A stretch of DNA of 24,266 nt from Saprolegnia diclina VS20 (GCF_000281045.1 NW_008246072.1:183829-208094), one strand, 5' to 3'; positions 10,303 through 19,907 are shown, counted from the stretch's first letter. Numbers and translations: made by a program. Notes: generated by a model from the letters alone, not told the origin.

Positions 10303-10854
10303 AGCCTTGCTGACACGATTGTATGTATGCCTTGGGTACAATTCCAATGCGCGTCGAGTGGGTGCATCCATAATCCACTGTGTTTTTCTCTTCTTTCTTC
10401 ATTTCGTTGTCGAGCAGTACGTACGTATCATGGTGGGACAACGGCACAGCAGTGGGCCGCGGACAGAGGCCCAGCAGTGTCGGCGCAACTCAGACGCGAT
10501 CTGACTCGGAAGCTTGACAGTCGAGACGACGACCTGATGGGCATCAGAAGCGAGACGTGCCGCACCCAAGGAAACGTAATCCTACGGCAGTTGTTGTCGC
10601 GGCAGTGAGATTGCACTTTCTCGCAACGTGTAGACTGACGGTTTCATCTGGTCCACTTCAACTTGACGCTCCGCCGTCCATTTTTGTGATCGTTCAAGTC
10701 ATTGACCATTGCGCCAGCCTACTCGATCGACCAACGCTGTTCCTAAAGCAATGTGCCACGATGGTGCTCATCGCGATTTCTGTGTCCAGCGAAAAGTAGC
10801 AAGCCGCGCTGTGCAAGTCGTTATCCGGAGAGAAACCCTCGGTAAGCGGATTGT
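10303..10854. other. Intergenic, nothing recognised
   Basis: Separates two genes on the same strand: the transporter 3' end and the membrane protein starting at 10855. Short frames only. I see no repeat or RNA gene. Confidence 0.5.
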
Positions 10855-11625
10855 ATGCTGGACGACGCGGACCTCGTGCGCGGCGCGGGCTTGCTCGTCA
10901 TGGCGTTTGGCGCGCTCCTCCTCGTTGCGATCGCGCCTCTCTGGTTCGTCTCGTCGGCCGTCGAGGCGAGCGGCGCGCACGTCTCGGCGCGCTACGGCCT
11001 TCTCGAGCTCTGCACAACCGCGTTGTACCCGAATGCGTCGACGACCAACGTGTGCTACCGCTTGCACGCAGCGCTGCTGCCGCCCAGCAGTCATCGCGTC
11101 TACGAGCCTGGCAGCGTGTGCGCCAGCTTTGGCGCCAACGCGTCCGCGGCGACAACAGTCATGGCGCAGATCACAGGTATGTTTGTCATCTCGCGCCGAC
11201 GACAATTCTCTGAGGTCTCCATGTCAGGCCTTGGCACGCACGACACGGCGCGCTACTTGACGTGGGAGTGCGACTCGCCCCACTTGCTCTCGGTAGGGGC
11301 ACTCCTCGGCCTCCTCGCCCTCACGCTCGCCGGGCTCGTCTGGGTTGTTGCGATCGCCGTAATGCACCAGCCGCTCCGCGCCCACGCCAGCTTTAGCACG
11401 CTCTGGCTCCTGCTTTCGATTTGCTACGGCTGGGTCTTTGCCGAGCTGTTTGCGCGCGCGGTTTGGCGTCGTCTCATTGTCGGGGGTCTCGACCACTTGA
11501 GCTATGGCATGGGCCTTCTCTACTTGCTCGTGGCTTATGCTCTTCACGCGCATGGCCTGCCCGTGCTCGCACTGTACCAAAACCGGCTCCAGACCCGTCT
11601 CGATCTCGGTCTTACCTGCGTCTAA
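10855..11625 (+). CDS. Orphan four-helix (claudin/PMP22-like topology) membrane protein
   Basis: Exons 10855-11176 and 11228-11625, 239 residues. The 51-nt intron has a consensus GTATGT donor and TCAG acceptor (phase 1), yet is in frame and free of stops, so an unspliced reading gives 256 residues. Hydrophobic segments lie at about 11-34, 127-152, 163-183 and 196-215. The large first loop (35-126) holds Cys53, 67, 89 and 122 and two N-glycosylation sequons (Asn60, Asn95), so it is probably extracellular or luminal. The plan (TM1, Cys-containing loop with GLLELC, then three close helices) resembles tetraspan proteins of the claudin/PMP22/SUR7 type, but no family signature is complete, so this is topology only. 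Function unknown. Confidence 0.75.
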   Translation: MLDDADLVRGAGLLVMAFGALLLVAIAPLWFVSSAVEASGAHVSARYGLLELCTTALYPNASTTNVCYRLHAALLPPSSHRVYEPGSVCASFGANASAATTVMAQITGMFVISRRRQFSEVSMSGLGTHDTARYLTWECDSPHLLSVGALLGLLALTLAGLVWVVAIAVMHQPLRAHASFSTLWLLLSICYGWVFAELFARAVWRRLIVGGLDHLSYGMGLLYLLVAYALHAHGLPVLALYQNRLQTRLDLGLTCV

Positions 11626-11693
11626 CTTGTTTGTATAATGCATATCTCTTACAAGCTGTGTTGTTTCTGAAAGACCATTTTGTACCGACGCTC

Positions 11694-13096
11694 TTACGGC
11701 GCGGGTTCAAACCCGCAGGCCGTCGCTGCGGCGGTGGCAGCAGCGGTCGCGCTCGCAGCCAAAGGGGCTGCACCCAAGTGCATGTGTGCAGTTGCGAGCT
11801 TGGTCTGGAGTAGGTACACGAGCGGGTAGGCGTCGGGCAGCCCTCTCTCGGTCCACTCGACCAGCAGCCGGGAGGCGACACCGACCACAGTCGTCCAGGC
11901 CTGGCGCGCCATGGCATCGTCGAGCTCAGCGAGGAGCTTATCACACGGCGTCAAGGACGCGCTGTCGTCATGCGAGAGGACGTCGTCACTCGTGCAGCGG
12001 CCGCAGACGCAGTCAAAGCCAAAAGTTGTCGCTAACAGCTGCTGACGCGCCTGTCGCGGCTCGAGAAGGCAAAACCCAAAGACGTCCAGGTACGAATACG
12101 TGAGGAGTGCTCCTAATAAGAGTCCATGCGTCCGCTTCGACACAACATGCTGGCGTGTACCTGGTGCCATGGACTGCAGCGCTCGAAACTCGAGGGCTCG
12201 TGTCGCCGTGTTGAAACGCGGATACGTCGTTGGTCGACACGCATGGTTGATCATCTACAGGGCAGTGGTTTTGGTATCAGTCGTTGGCCGTCGAGACGCA
12301 CCTTGGCCGCGTCTGGGAACAGACCCAGGCCTAATGCTGAGCTATGGAGATCGGTGACGATCGGGTGGGCGTTGAAGCGCACGGCGAGAAGCACATCAAG
12401 CACGTGCTGGGGTGTCAGCCAGCGCTAGAGCAACCGCTAGTAGTACCCGGATGCATAAGAACAAGTTGTCGATACCGGGCGATCGAGAGACGGCAAGTGC
12501 GACAGCAGCAACTTGGCGTACCGCTCGTAGCGCTGGCGCTCCTTGGATGGCACGGCATGGACGACGAGCGTGGCCAACACGGACGCGTTGTTGGTCGCGA
12601 GCTCCATGATGAGGCAGCTCAGCGCGAGCCGGACGAGATCGTTGTCGACGGTCGGTAGCGCCTGCAGAGCTGCGCACTGGGCGTCGTGCAGAAGCAAGTG
12701 GTCTTGCATGCAGGTCCGGTCGCAGTAGCGTGCCCGCTCACAGCTCGCGCACTGCACGGCGCGGCCGCGGAGCTTGGCAAAGCAGGCGTGGCAGTGCGTG
12801 AGCAGGTGCGGTGTCGAGAGCACGGACACAAACGCATGGGCCGAGAACGCAATGTCGCCGGCTGCCATGGGCGCTGCCGCCGCGAGGACGCGCCCGATGA
12901 TGGGCGAGGCAGTCGTGTGCACGGTGACACCCGGCGCGTCAGCGAGAGGCGACGAGTCGAGGACCCTGGGCGCGCGGTGCGAGGGCACCCACGTCGTCGT
13001 CGTCATATTTGCATCGCCATACGCGACCTTGGTGAGGCCGGCGCCCGCATGCTCACGCACGACGTCGGCCACGACATGGCTCCAGACCACTTGCAT
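11694..13096 (-). CDS. SMYD-like protein lysine methyltransferase (SET + MYND)
   Basis: Predicted SAM-dependent protein lysine methyltransferase of the SMYD type. Exons in reading order: 13096-12476, 12424-12302, 12254-12161, 12112-11694, giving 418 residues. The introns are 51 nt (phase 0), 47 nt (phase 0) and 48 nt (phase 1). Order: split SET N-part near residues 57-95; MYND zinc finger 102-141 with C102/C105, C116/C119, C125/C129, H137/C141; then SET core GLGLFPDAAK joined by splicing to MINHACRP, with the NHxC motif at 251-254; YSYLD at 285-289; post-SET CxCxxC at 314-319; helical C-terminus. The join LFP...NHAC falls exactly at a splice site, which supports the model. The start may be Met31 (13006), since residues 1-30 have no family counterpart. 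A CCAAT box on the coding strand (13130-13134) lies 34 bases upstream. The glycine-rich SAM motif is weak (SPIIGRVL). Confidence 0.85.
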
Positions 13097-13478
13097 CGGT
13101 GCTGGCCGTTCTGAGTATTGCCGCCTGTGATTGGTTCAAAATGGAAACTCCCTATAAACAACTTGAGTTGCGTTGCAAGCCATATACGGCTCCGGGTGTC
13201 ACGCCCGGCTTGATATCTCGATAGTTTCCGACATGGTCCAGCAAAATGCCTTGGAATCGTAGTACGAGTCTATCCAATGATCCAATACGATACTTGACCA
13301 GTACTATCCAAGTATCCAAGCGCTTCTCTCTCGGGCACAAAGTTGCCTTGCGTATGCGGCGACGCGTTGCAGGCAGCGACAATCCTTCTGTCAAGCCGTT
13401 GCCCTCTGTGTCGGACAAATTGGACATGCGCAGGATCTAGAGTGCGGAAGACCATGTACAAAACTCATTAATGTATGA
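13097..13478. other. Intergenic between SMYD-like gene and esterase E2
   Basis: The two genes read in the same direction on the minus strand, so this stretch is the 3' flank of E2 and the promoter of the SMYD-like gene. Apart from the CCAAT box near 13130 I recognise nothing. Short frames on both strands have no family likeness. Confidence 0.5.
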
Positions 13479-14286
13479 TTAAAACGCCCACTTCAGGTTT
13501 TCGGGTGCCAAGTGGGGCAAATGGGATCGCACCGCGTTTAGCCAAAGTTGATGCAAGAGCACATTCCCCTCTTTTCCCAAATGCAGCCCGTCAAAGAATA
13601 GGTTCAAATTCGCTTCTGTGGGCGTGTAGAGGTCGACGACGGGCACGCGCCGCGCGATACCGAGCGCAAGCACGGACGCAGCATACGTTGCCGCACGGTC
13701 ATTCTTCCAGAGGGTGCCCCACGGCGACCGCTCGTCGACGGCACTTGGCGTCACGAGGACAAACGCGCAGGCGGGAAATGCAGCGGAAAAGCCATTTAGG
13801 AGCGAATGCACATTGGCTTCAAACTCGTTGAGCGGCACGTGCAGCGGTGTATTTCCCGGGACCGATGCGTCGTTGACACCGAGGAAGATCGAGATGAGCG
13901 ACGGGTGCTTGTGCTCCCAGTCGGCAACGACACGTGGCAGCTGCGCTACCCACCATCTATTCGCGTTTGTCCAACGATATATAACTTTGTGATACCATTT
14001 GGTACCGAGTTGTCCGAGCCGACATGCCGCGGTTCACCACGTCGGCCTTGCGCTGGTACGCGTGCGTCAAGAGCACTTGGTACCCGAGCAAGTTGGGGTC
14101 CGCGCCAAGCTCGGTGATCGAGTCGCCGAGCATGAGAATGACGGGTGTTGGCGTCGAGATCCTTGCATATTTCTCGACGGTCGTTGGCGGCTCCTTCGTG
14201 TCGCGATCGCCCATCGCCAATTGGGTCGGCCTTGGCGGCGAAGATACGCGAGGTTGCGTGCTGCACACGTTCCCACGATCAAACAA
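13479..14286 (-). CDS. E2: SGNH/GDSL esterase, IAH1-like, no leader
   Basis: Serine esterase paralogue of E1, E3 and E4. Exons 14286-14006 and 13956-13479, separated by a 49-nt phase-2 GT-AG intron placed exactly as in the paralogues (between TTR and WW). From the ATG at 14286 it has 252 residues. From the internal ATG at 14214 it has 228, which I prefer because it begins MGDRDTKEPPTT and removes a stretch without homology. On that numbering: GDSI with Ser32, GVND with Asn98, DGLH with Asp192 and His195; the end is LKWAF. It has no hydrophobic leader and lacks the phase-1 first intron, so a cytosolic enzyme is likely. It is the most diverged of the three minus-strand copies; the loop after GVNDAS is shorter (VPGNTP in place of the LING loop). 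Confidence 0.87.
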
Positions 14287-14507
14287 CCGCGCACCTGATC
14301 CACTGGCTGCGACATGTCACAAACAGTGGTCATGAAACCGCTGTTTATTCCAGTGCATGGCGGTCGACACAATCAGCAAACCAATGTCTTCAGCAAATAT
14401 CGGTAGTGTGTGTGAGCTGCTACTAGAGCCAACGACTCGGCGTCAACAACTAAGCTTAGTGCGCAGGTGACCAAATACTTTGCGTATACGAGCTCATGAC
14501 ATCGCAC

Positions 14508-15322
14508 TTAGAAGGCCCAGCCCATCGTGTCGGGGTTCAAGTCCGGGAAGTTCTTGCGGATCGTATCGAGAATGAGGCCGTGCAGCAGGATGTTGCCGCG
14601 GGCGTTGAGGTGCAGTCCGTCGTAGAAGAGTGTGAGATCGTTGTACGTTGGCGTAAAGGCGTCGACGACCGGCAGCTCCAAGAAGCCACCCATGCGCTTC
14701 GTCATCTTGGCGTACTTGGAGGCTTCCGCGTTCGACCGCCCGACACTCCACGCCGTGCTTTCGTCGACGGCACTGGGTGTAATGAGAAGGATCTTGCAGT
14801 TGGGAAATGCCTGACTGAAGGAGCCCACCATGGCATTGAGGTTCGCCTTGAACTCGTCGAGCGGGACATGCAGCGCCGCGTCCGTGCCATTGATGAGCGA
14901 CGCGTCGTTGACACCGAGGTAGATCGAAATGAGCGACGGGTGCTTATTTTCCCAGTCCTTCAACACTCGCGGCAGCTGGCTCAGCCACCATCTACAACAC
15001 ACATATGACTGCTCGAGATTTCTTGGCGGAAGAACGTACCGGGTCGTTCGCGCCGACATGCCCCGGTTCACCACGTCGGCTTTGCGTTGGTACGTGTTGG
15101 TGAGCATGACTTGGTACCCCATCAAGGCCGGGTTGGCGCCGACCTCGGTAATCGAGTCGCCCATCGTTATGATGAGCGGCGTCGGGCCGTTGATGGGCTC
15201 GTACTCTACTCGGTGCGTGAGAATTGTCGATAAATAGAAGAGCAATTCCTACCGCCAGGCATTTTTTCCACGGCGGCGACAAGCGCCAAAAGAAGCGCGA
15301 GAAGGAAGCAACGAAAGCGCAT
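14508..15322 (-). CDS. E3: secreted SGNH/GDSL esterase, IAH1-like
   Basis: Serine esterase with exons 15322-15253, 15205-15040 and 14991-14508; exon sizes 70, 166 and 484 nt equal those of E4. The product has 239 residues. The first exon is easily missed: it encodes MRFRCFLLALLLALVAA, a signal peptide almost identical in design to E4. Intron 1 (47 nt, phase 1) ends in a tandem acceptor, GAG/TAG, three bases apart; the proximal choice would insert one Val. Intron 2 (48 nt, phase 2) is stop-free and in frame. Catalytic residues: Ser41 in GDSI, Asn107 in GVND, Asp203 and His206 in DGLH. It ends in MGWAF. It is probably secreted or lumenal. Its nearest relative in the window is E4, the adjacent tandem copy. 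Confidence 0.88.
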
Positions 15323-15871
15323 GGAGGCGGTGAATTCAACTATGAGCATGCTATTTTCCATGGACTTGCAGCCCTTCGTACTGCTATGCTCGTCATCTCA
15401 GCACGTAGGATACAGGTGAACGACGTGCGTTCATCTGAGCCCGAAATCAGAACACCGCGCGATCGTTGGCAGCCTTTTCAAGACGGGCGTTGCAGTACGG
15501 TAGTACCCATGGCACAACGAGCTGACACCAGCAGCCAGCATATCTTCCGGATAATGAAAGAGCTGTGATTGGCCAGAAATTAGGAATTTCCGGAAAAACC
15601 ACGTGGCACATCCAGCAAGCACTCGAGCAATGCTGCCGCAAAGCGAACATTGAGTGGAATACAACCTCGCACGTGCAAAGGGTCGCAGGTTATACCCGTT
15701 ATTTCTATGCTAGTGTATAATGAATTGAAGTACTGTTGGCCATATGACTATTGGCTCTTCTTCCCGCGGTTGTGCATTTTCTCGTATTCTCAACTCGAAA
15801 ATATGAATGGCATCACGATGGTACGAACGAAAGTACTCGCATAGTGAGTAGTATTCATCGAGTAATGGCGC
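15323..15871. other. Intergenic between tandem esterases E3 and E4
   Basis: Promoter region of E3 and 3' flank of E4, both on the minus strand. A CCAAT box on the E3 coding strand lies at about 15570, roughly 250 bases from the E3 start. The segment right before the E3 ATG does not resemble that of E4 by eye, so the duplication need not have carried the promoter. Confidence 0.45.
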
Positions 15872-16690
15872 TCAGAAGGCCCAGCCCATGTTCTCAGGTG
15901 CCAAGTCGGGATAATACGAGCGCACGGTAGTGATGAAAAGGCCGTGCAGCAAGACGTAGCCGCGGCTGTTGAGGTGCAGTCCGTCGTAGAACAGAGAAAG
16001 GTCGTTGAAGGTCGGCGTAAAGAGATCGATGACTGGCAGTCGCAAGGTACGTGCCAGTCGGATCGTCGCATTTGCGTATCTGGAAGCTTCGGCATTCGAT
16101 CGACCGGCGCTCCACCCCGTTCTCTCGTCGACAGCGCTGGCCGTGAGGAGAAGAATCTTGCAGTTGGGAAACGCCTCGTTGAAGGACGCAAGCATCAAAC
16201 GGAGGTTTGTCGTAAACTCGTCAAGCGGCACGTGCAGTGCTGCGTCCACGCCGTTGATGAGCGAGGCGTCATTAACGCCGAGGTAGATCGAGATGAGCGA
16301 CGGGTGCTTGTGCTCCCAATCCTTCAGCACTCGCGGCAGCTGGCTCAACCACCACCTGCAGCGCACCCCAAATGAGACGACACCATGACATTCAGTGTGA
16401 CCGTACCGCGTCGTGCGACCCGACATGCCCCGGTTCACCACGTCGGCCTTGCGCTGGTACGTGTTGGTGAGCATAACTTGGTACCCCATCAAGCTCGGGT
16501 TGGCGCCAAGCTCCGTGATCGAGTCGCCCATCGTTATGATGAGGGGCGTCGGTCCGTTGATGGGCTCGTACTCTGCACACCAGAGTGAGTTTCTCATCGT
16601 TGTCAAATTTAGCTGTATACCACCCGGCATTTTTTCAACGGCGGCGACAAGCGCCAGAAGCAGCGCGAGCAGAACGCAGACCACACGCAT
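15872..16690 (-). CDS. E4: secreted SGNH/GDSL esterase, IAH1-like
   Basis: Serine esterase with exons 16690-16621, 16572-16407 and 16355-15872, giving 239 residues. Both introns (48 nt phase 1, 51 nt phase 2) are multiples of three without stops, so the locus also reads as one uninterrupted 272-residue frame. I prefer the spliced form because the shared intron positions restore MPG-EYEPING and the family's TTRWWLSQLP across the joins. The signal peptide is MRVVCVLLALLLALVAA. Catalytic residues: Ser41 (GDSI), Gly72 in the NRGMSG block, Asn107 (GVND), Asp203 and His206 (DGLH). It ends MGWAF. It is probably exported; ester substrates are unknown. It lies 5' of E3 in a head-to-tail array E4-E3-E2. 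Confidence 0.9.
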   Translation of the reverse strand: MRVVCVLLALLLALVAAVEKMPGGIQLNLTTMRNSLWCAEYEPINGPTPLIITMGDSITELGANPSLMGYQVMLTNTYQRKADVVNRGMSGRTTRYGHTECHGVVSFGVRCRWWLSQLPRVLKDWEHKHPSLISIYLGVNDASLINGVDAALHVPLDEFTTNLRLMLASFNEAFPNCKILLLTASAVDERTGWSAGRSNAEASRYANATIRLARTLRLPVIDLFTPTFNDLSLFYDGLHLNSRGYVLLHGLFITTVRSYYPDLAPENMGWAF

Positions 16691-17106
16691 GAAGATTGCG
16701 AAATGGATTCTGGTGTTGGCAGGATAGTCTGGCCTGTCTTGCAGGAGATCGCGTGGTCTGTAGTGACGACACGCAAACAGGCGGGCGTCGTCTGAGCTGA
16801 AATCAGACTGATGCGTGGGACCGTAGTCTTACATGAAAATTGAATTTTGACGTCGGCCCGGCCAGCCACGACAAAGAATATGCATCGAAATCCACGGTCT
16901 CTCGCTCGATTGTTCGATTAATTGGAATGCGCAAGAGGCGACTGGGTGGCCAAACCGACCGAACTCGAGCCCATTAATCGATTAAGGGTTTTTGCATGTT
17001 TCACCGAACTCTCTCATTTTTGGAGGAGGACTGGAGGATGTGACATCTGCAACTTGATGAGTGTTGTTATGCTGGAAGGGTCAATGCAAGCTAATAACTC
17101 GACGCA
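16691..17106. other. Intergenic between family member A and esterase E4
   Basis: Both neighbours are on the minus strand, so it is the promoter of E4 and the 3' flank of gene A. No gene, repeat or RNA recognised. Confidence 0.45.
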
Positions 17107-19782
17107 TTATTCGCACTTGGGCGACGAGCCAGCATCCAGCGGCATTCGCTTGGCGGACCCTTGGCGACCGGCGTCGAGACTCGCTTGGAGGCGGTTGGCA
17201 GCGTCTTGCATCTTCTGCACGAGCTCGTATGGGTGGTTGATGAGCGTGTACACGTCCGCATTCTCGCTGTAGGCCTCGATGCAAACATCGCGAATGTGTT
17301 CGGGATACCGCCGTAGCGGGACATAGCTCTTTTTTATGGCTTTCTTGGTGCAGTAGCGGGACGCGTCGAGCTCGAACGTGGACGGGTGCTCTCCCTCAGC
17401 GAAATGCCCGATATGATCACAGTGGCGCCGACACCAATTCCACCGTTGACGTCTCGTTGTCCCTTTCGATGCCGCCAGGTCGGCGAGGCGCTCACTCAAT
17501 CGCGGCAAGCCGTGCGCGGCAAGCGCTGCCGCGACCTCGAGGCGTTGGCTCTCGACGCACGTGTCGTGCAACGGCACAAAAAAGTCCATGATGAACGTGA
17601 TGGGGGCTTCGTGGGCGGCTTCCAGTGCGTACGCGTACTCGAGCAGCCGCGCCAGTCCCGGCGCGTCATCCAATGCAGCAAAGAGCCGGGCACCGTCTTG
17701 TGCCGCACTGGTGATACCCGACAGGTCGTCTCTATCGGGGATTTCTGCAAAGTTGGTGCCGCGAAACCGGTGCATGGTCGCCGCCACGAGCCGCGCCGTC
17801 TGCGGCGGGGCGAGCTGCAGACCTGGCGTCGCAAGAAGGTCCGACCAAAAATGAGGGCGCATGCCCTCCGTCAGCGCTTTGTCAAAGATAACGTCAAAAC
17901 TCGAAGTCCCATGTGTGAGCTGCAGCAGCGCTACATACCCATCATAATCGACGCCGCCAGTCGACACTTCGTACAGGTGGATGGCAAGGTCGATGTACGG
18001 CTGCAGCGCGAGGCCCGACGGCCGGAGCAGCAAGAGAGCCGCTGGAAGAGAACTCTGCAGCCGGGTGTCGCACGTCAACGCACGCACGAGTGTCCACCGC
18101 GGCGGCAAAAAGCTCTCGACAAGCGCCAAAATTGGGGGCGGAAGGCGCGTCGCCACGATCCCACCGACGAGCGGGTCCGTGGACTCGTCGACCAAGCACA
18201 AGGACACGCGCAGTGCGTCGTTCACAAAGCGGTCGATGTGCGAAAGTTGTCCAGCCGAGCGCTGGCGCTTCAAAAGCAAACAAAGTACGGCGTCGAGTAG
18301 CTCGGTCGCGTGGCGCTGTTGCACGCAGAGCTTGTTGTCCTCGACGAGACTCGCCATCAAGTGCATGTGCATGGCGTCGGTGCTGCGGCACGCGCGCTCG
18401 ATGAGGTTCAGATAGGGCGGAAGTACCACATGCCACCCGTAGCGCGTCACGAGCGCACGGAACCAATCGCAGACGATCGCGGGCGTGGCCCAGAAGCGAG
18501 ACTCGGTCGTTTTCGAGAGCAAGTCCATGGCCAGATCCATATCTCCATACTCTAGGAGGCACGCGCCGAGCGACGCCCACGTGTCGAATGGCACGTGGAG
18601 CTGTGGACACAACTCCTCGCCGAGCATGCTGATCGTCGCCGACGCCATCTCGCGCAGTGTCTTGAACCCGAGCAAGTCGGTGCTGCCTCCGGCGACGTAC
18701 GACGACAGAAGCGAGGTCGCGGCTTCGAACCCGAGAAAGTACACGCGGTGCGTCTTGGGCCAAAACACCACATCGATCATGGTGGCGTCATTCACAAGGG
18801 CGTCGTCGCGGGCCAAAAAGTTCTGCAGGCTGTCGCGGGTGCAGGCCGCGACGACCGACGCTGGTACGTGGCACCGAGGGTCGAAGAGCACTGCGTCGGA
18901 GGATCCCGACGAAAAGACCGCGACGTCGAGGACGTTGGTGGATACTAGAAATGTGATCGCGTCGCCGATGTTGTCCGAGAGGTCGTCCATTGACGAGAGT
19001 GCGCCTCGGTGGTACACGCGCATGCCGACAGCGATGCGCGTGTAGTCGGCCACAGCGGCCACGGCATCGAGCATCTGCGCGTGCGTTGCGATACATTCCG
19101 GGTCCGTGGCCGCGGACGTCTCGGCGTTGGAGGCGACGTCGCCGTAGTCGCTGTCGTCATCAAAAGCACAACGCTCCACATCGCTGTAGCGGCCGCGATC
19201 GCTGTCGCTGTCACTGCTGTTCTCGTCGTCCTCTCGACGCATGCGGAAGACAAGCATTGCGCGGACACCCGACGTAATGGGCGCCACATGCACCGAGCAA
19301 GCGTTCCAAAAGCCAAGTACGCAGTCATCGACCGACTCCCACGTCGACGATCGGTCGTCGTACGAGACGGTGACGGCGCCACCGACAGCATCCGACGGAA
19401 GCACGTGTACCGTGGTACCAAAGGCCATGGCGTCTTCCTGCACTTGCGTCCACGATGCCGCGTCGCCGACCGTGTCGATCGTGAGCGAGTCGATAAAATG
19501 AGTCGCATTGTGCCACGGGTTGATGCCACAGCGGACGGCCTTGTACTCGGAGCGGTATGCGAGCTCGTCGTCGAGGTCAATGATCTTGTGCTGCGGAATC
19601 ACGCTCGAGGTGCCTGGAAAAAGAGCACGGAGTGCCGCCACTTGGTGCGGCGGCAAGGGCCAAAGGAGCTCTTCGTCGAATCCTTGGATGCGGAAGCGAG
19701 GTGCGACGGGCTCCAGTCGCTTGGTGCTACACGCGTGCCTCGCGAGAGCATGCATGGCGACGTCGACCATGTGTTCCGACAT
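17107..19782 (-). CDS. Family member A: orphan 891-aa protein with oxygenase-like N-terminal fold
   Basis: A single-exon frame of 891 residues. Residues 35-180 resemble the beta-helix of 2OG-Fe(II) oxygenases of the prolyl-4-hydroxylase type: FGTTVHVLPS at 121-130, a GG turn at 134-135, and CSVHVAPITSGVR at 162-174 with the distal His165 and Arg174. The usual HxD pair, expected about ten residues before FGT, is not visible, so catalysis is doubtful. An acidic Ser/Asp linker follows (about 184-214, DSDSD). The remaining about 650 residues are probably helical and of no known family; shared landmarks with member B are CHVPASVVAACTRD (304-317) and VVFWPKTHRVYF (338-349). An LPPPILALVESFLP stretch recalls F-box-like helices, weakly. 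The start is supported by the same MS-x-H-M beginning in C and an alignable MSRTM in B. Confidence 0.8.
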   Translation of the reverse strand: MSEHMVDVAMHALARHACSTKRLEPVAPRFRIQGFDEELLWPLPPHQVAALRALFPGTSSVIPQHKIIDLDDELAYRSEYKAVRCGINPWHNATHFIDSLTIDTVGDAASWTQVQEDAMAFGTTVHVLPSDAVGGAVTVSYDDRSSTWESVDDCVLGFWNACSVHVAPITSGVRAMLVFRMRREDDENSSDSDSDRGRYSDVERCAFDDDSDYGDVASNAETSAATDPECIATHAQMLDAVAAVADYTRIAVGMRVYHRGALSSMDDLSDNIGDAITFLVSTNVLDVAVFSSGSSDAVLFDPRCHVPASVVAACTRDSLQNFLARDDALVNDATMIDVVFWPKTHRVYFLGFEAATSLLSSYVAGGSTDLLGFKTLREMASATISMLGEELCPQLHVPFDTWASLGACLLEYGDMDLAMDLLSKTTESRFWATPAIVCDWFRALVTRYGWHVVLPPYLNLIERACRSTDAMHMHLMASLVEDNKLCVQQRHATELLDAVLCLLLKRQRSAGQLSHIDRFVNDALRVSLCLVDESTDPLVGGIVATRLPPPILALVESFLPPRWTLVRALTCDTRLQSSLPAALLLLRPSGLALQPYIDLAIHLYEVSTGGVDYDGYVALLQLTHGTSSFDVIFDKALTEGMRPHFWSDLLATPGLQLAPPQTARLVAATMHRFRGTNFAEIPDRDDLSGITSAAQDGARLFAALDDAPGLARLLEYAYALEAAHEAPITFIMDFFVPLHDTCVESQRLEVAAALAAHGLPRLSERLADLAASKGTTRRQRWNWCRRHCDHIGHFAEGEHPSTFELDASRYCTKKAIKKSYVPLRRYPEHIRDVCIEAYSENADVYTLINHPYELVQKMQDAANRLQASLDAGRQGSAKRMPLDAGSSPKCE

Positions 19783-19907
19783 GTGTGCTGTGGCGTGTCA
19801 CTTTGCAATGGATCAAATGTGCGGTCCTCAGCGCACTACTTTGTAACGGTCCAACAAAGTGCAATCTTAGTGATGGTCGTTTGCATCCACCAGCACTCTG
19901 GAGCAAT
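19189..19907 (-). repeat. Inverted repeat arm 1 (gene A 5' half plus 5' flank)
   Basis: Reads, on the minus strand, as the counterpart of 23581-24240. The best block (19246-19488) has 7 mismatches in 243 nt against 23933-24175 by hand count. Similarity continues past the start codon into the promoter: a 34-nt block at 19869-19902 matches with one mismatch. Repeat limits are approximate. Confidence 0.85.

Noticed and set aside
8314-10371. A 685-codon open frame on the strand opposite the peptide transporter
   Set aside because: It mirrors the transporter codon by codon. The strong third-position G/C bias of the real gene leaves few stops on the other strand, and its product is a charge-rich sequence with no domain.
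11694-11715. A tRNA T-arm-like palindrome, GCGGGTTCAAACCCGC
   Set aside because: It encodes the last residues of the SMYD-like protein (CGFEPAP) on the minus strand, and no acceptor stem or A box lies at the right distance.
16356-16620. Reading E4 as an intronless 272-residue protein
   Set aside because: The two inserted segments have GT and AG ends, sit at the same positions and phases as introns in E1 and E3, and interrupt conserved family sequence.
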